DNA from: Austropuccinia psidii
Lineage: Eukaryota > Basidiomycota > Pucciniomycetes > Pucciniales > Sphaerophragmiaceae
NCBI GenBank assembly: GCA_023105745.1
Contig: JALGQZ010000002.1
Coordinates: 48,148,497 to 48,212,496, forward strand
Length of the DNA stretch: 64,000 nucleotides
Direction: 5' to 3'
A program made the position numbers and the translations under genes. Positions 60,761 to 64,000 of the stretch are shown piece after piece. The notes under the pieces were generated by a model. The model did no database searches. It was not told the origin of the DNA and worked only from the letters and a program-made list of their open reading frames with translations. Position 1 is the first letter of the stretch; each line of letters opens with the position of its first letter.

Positions 60761-63700
60761 CAACATTTTAAATGTGTTTCAAAAATTATATTTTTAGTTT
60801 TCATAACTTTGAAAATAATTCATAATATGTTCTATCTGTTTTTTGAAATTTGTTTCTTTTATAAAATTAAATATAATTTTTTTTTTTACAAAAAACAAAA
60901 TACAAGCTAATAAAACTCAAATATTGATCTTTATAAAATGAAAATAAAAAATATATTTATATATATCTATATTTCTTCGTCTATTAAGTTTATTCTTTTA
61001 ATTAATTTAAACAAAGATATCTTGGAATATTTTTACTAATATTATATTAGATTCTCTTATTTTTGAAACAAAAAAACTGATGAAAAAAGTTAAAACAAGG
61101 ATTCAAAGTTTAAATTTGATAAAATGCATTTTTTTAAAATTCAAGTTGTAAAAATCAATTTAATGGAGTTTCTTTTCATTCAAATTTTTAACTATATCAT
61201 TAAAATAGAATAAAATAACTATATTGATATTTTTAAACCCGATTTTATTAATTGTCTTCAGTTCATTTTAGAAATTTATTTAATAAATTTTGTTGATAGC
61301 TATTTAAAATTTTGTATTGAATTGACTTCTTTTTGATTAAGCTACTTTTGAATTTCTTTATATGTATTATAATTACTTTATCATTTTTAATTTTTATTGT
61401 AATAATTTTCTTTTTGTGCATAACAAGTGAATTTTTAAGGAGAAGAAATTAAATTACAAGGAATGAGAAACAGAATTATATTCATAAATAAGATCAATTC
61501 CATCTTCATCTATCAAAGAAGTCAAAAAGAAAATTTGTTTAGTTCTGAGAGAAAATATTGAGGTTAAGATCTCAATTAATTTTTAATCAAACTGATAGAT
61601 TCATTTTAATATTAATTATTTTCAGAATAATAATTTTATAAAGAATATCTCAAGCTATTGAGAATATGATTTTTTCTTTTATCAATTTATAGCTTCATAA
61701 ATTTAATTTTATTTCAGAATTTTCTTTTTCAAAATGAAATCTTTCATTTAAAAAAAACTGTATAATATTTTTTTACATCAGAATCGTACACCCACATCCA
61801 ATAAAATAATGAGAACTTTCAAAAAAGAACAACCCAAAAGACAAACTTCCTATTTGAATTTTTTTTTCTACAACATATAATATGTACCGGGATTATAATG
61901 TTTCATAAACTTAAGCTAAAATATATAAATAAACCTTTGTTACCTCATATTTTTTGTAAGCCCAGAAAGATTTTTTGAGACTTTATAAACCTGAGCTTCA
62001 ATTACATACAGGAATTAAAGCCCTAGTACCCAGATATGGATGAGAAATGAATTTGGAACCATCCTTCAATATTTTTTTTGATCATTTGAAATATCATTAT
62101 AAATAGCTAGGACTAATGATTATCAGGGAAAACTTTGAATAAATAAAGTTGTTTTTGTATTTTAAGTTCTTCCCAAAATATTTTTTGTAAGCTTTAGAGT
62201 TAATTAATTTTGATTATTTTTAAACTTAAAGAACTGATCTTACAAAAATCATGGTTAATAAGGCTTAACTTTTATTATTTGAAAATAATTATTAAGATTT
62301 ACTATGATTAATTTCAGATTTTTGGAAAAAAGATTTTGCAATATCCTCCTTCATATATTGTGGAAAAATCTTCTCCTACAACTCATTTTTCAAATGAAGT
62401 GGAAATTTTGAAAAAAAAAAAAACAAATCCAAAAATTTATTTTTGTAAATATATATCAAAATGAATTAAGAAACTAATTTGAATAAGGATAACCAAAATT
62501 TTAGTCAATAATTAAGGATCGGGTCAGAGATAGTTAAAAGGATGAAGATGGTTAAAATTAGATAATCTCTTAAATCACTAGATCAATTAAATATTATGAA
62601 TAAAATATGAAGCCTCTGAGAAGATTGATTTTATATTCCTTTATTTTTTTGAATTGAGCTCAATTTTGAAAATATTAAATTAGAAATCCCTTTTCCCTTC
62701 TTCCAATTGAAAAGGGGAAGCCTAATTCCCCCAAAATATTCATTTCAATCTTTACCATTTTTTCATTTTATTAAATACTTTTATATAATATAATCATAAT
62801 TTTATTCCTTTTCAATTGGGTTATTTGAAATATAAATAAGCTTTTAAAACTTTATTTTAATATTTTTCAGATCCAAAATGATAAAAAATTAGATTTATAA
62901 AAATTTGGAATATAATGACAAAAGTCAAATAAAGTGATTTTAAGAGGTAATTTTGTTTTTCAAGAATATTATCACCTTTCATATTTTCATTGATATATAC
63001 TTTACCATCCAACAAAAAAAATTTAAATGTCATCATTTTCTTTGAGCTCATACCTCAAAAGTACTTTTTGGGGGGTAAGATGAGTTGGTATTCATGAAAC
63101 CCAAAAAACTCCAAATAAAATAAGTAAATTAATAAATAATTCAAATATTTCATAAATTCTCAATGAATTTACTAGAAATGAATAAAGGCAATTGGTAAAA
63201 ATACATAAGTTATTAAGTGTTTTTACCAAAATCCTAGATGTTTTCCCCACGATTTGGTAAAAACAAATAAGGTGATTGTAAATACATGTAACCAATTTCC
63301 CCAACCCCTTTTTGGTACATAATTTCAGCTTACTGTTTCAAGAACTTCCATTATGGTATCAGTCTGATATAAATTGTATTATTACATCCATAAAAATATG
63401 GCTTGGAAATCCATGGAAGGTTTTCATCTTTAACAATCTAGATATTTGTATGTAAAAAACATAAAATGACAAATTTTTTTGATAAAATTTCACCCTTGTA
63501 TTTGAAAAAATTAAAATATTGTCTTTTAATAGAAACACTGAAGCTTTTTTAAATGAAAAAATAAAATTGTTTTTATTTGAAAAATAACCCCTTTGTTTTT
63601 GAAACAATAAAAGTCTTTTTAATCATAAAATAATTTTTTTTATTAAAATGATAATTTCTGTTTTACTAATACAATAGAATGATTTTTATTTAAACAATCA

Positions 63701-64000
63701 AATTATATTGATTTCTTTGATAAGTTTAATTTAATTGCTTTAACAAAACTCTGGGTATTGTTTCAATACAATACCATTCTCTTTTTATAGCATTCTTTCC
63801 AGTTTTTTTAGTCCCTTGAGCTTTAGCCCCTCATTTTCATTTCCCAAAAAGATCTTTTTCTTCAAGAAAGAAATTTTTTAATTTTAATAAATTTATATTT
63901 CATAAATGAAAAAAGAAAACTTTTCTCATCAATATTTTTTGAATTTTTTTTTTATCAAGACCCCTCTTTTAAGCATGGAATTTTTCTATTCCAATAAAAT
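60761..64000. other. AT-rich end of window, no gene
   Basis: Extremely AT-rich with many A and T runs. Frames stay below 83 codons and none shows a domain. No LTR, tRNA or transposase motif was seen. Confidence 0.5.

Noticed and set aside
1..64000. CRISPR arrays, bacterial operons, phage or plasmid features
   Set aside because: Introns, LTR retrotransposons and a eukaryotic sterol gene show nuclear eukaryotic DNA; no regularly spaced identical repeats were seen.

Overview
The window looks like nuclear DNA of a rust fungus (Pucciniales), most probably the myrtle rust Austropuccinia psidii or a close relative. Both long retrotransposons encode Gag/Pol proteins that I recognise from memory as typical of that species; no database was searched. 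The one host gene has a fungal multi-intron structure. The background is very AT-rich, with almost no open frames beyond chance length, as expected of a large, transposon-inflated rust genome.

Layout. 1-6190: AT-rich decayed DNA, including copy A of a degenerate dispersed repeat (about 3.7-5.8 kb). 6195-7719: relic of a hAT DNA transposon (+). 7930-17736: full-length Ty3/gypsy chromovirus-type element on the minus strand (element 1), with about 1.63 kb LTRs, the target-site duplication CATGT and multiply broken gag and pol. 18.6-21 kb: a less AT-rich island with a degenerate minus-strand gypsy scrap and the only convincing host gene, ERG28 (19460-20268, five exons, 142 codons). 23042-23772: solo LTR related to element 1, flanked by TTATA. 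23.8-42.3 kb: decayed AT-rich DNA with repeat copy B. 42278-52339: second full-length Ty3/gypsy element on the plus strand (element 2), with about 1.8 kb LTRs, duplication CTCAC, PBS, PPT, and gag-pol in one frame interrupted by six stop codons and one frameshift. 52.3-64 kb: decayed AT-rich DNA with repeat copy C, split by about 3.8 kb.

How the parts work. ERG28 encodes the small ER membrane scaffold of the sterol C-4 demethylation complex and appears intact. Its start codon is overlapped by an upstream ORF, and removing a possible 40-nt intron would turn that upstream ORF into an in-frame N-terminal extension. Everything else recognisable is mobile DNA.

The most unusual signal is at the 5' end of element 2. 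A 65-nt intron (44510-44574) with consensus splice sites contains the gag-pol start codon. Splicing it joins a leader exon to a second long reading frame (to 45218) that lies over the Gag N-terminus in a different frame. This predicts a splice switch between Gag-Pol and an overprinted accessory protein. It rests on sequence inspection only.
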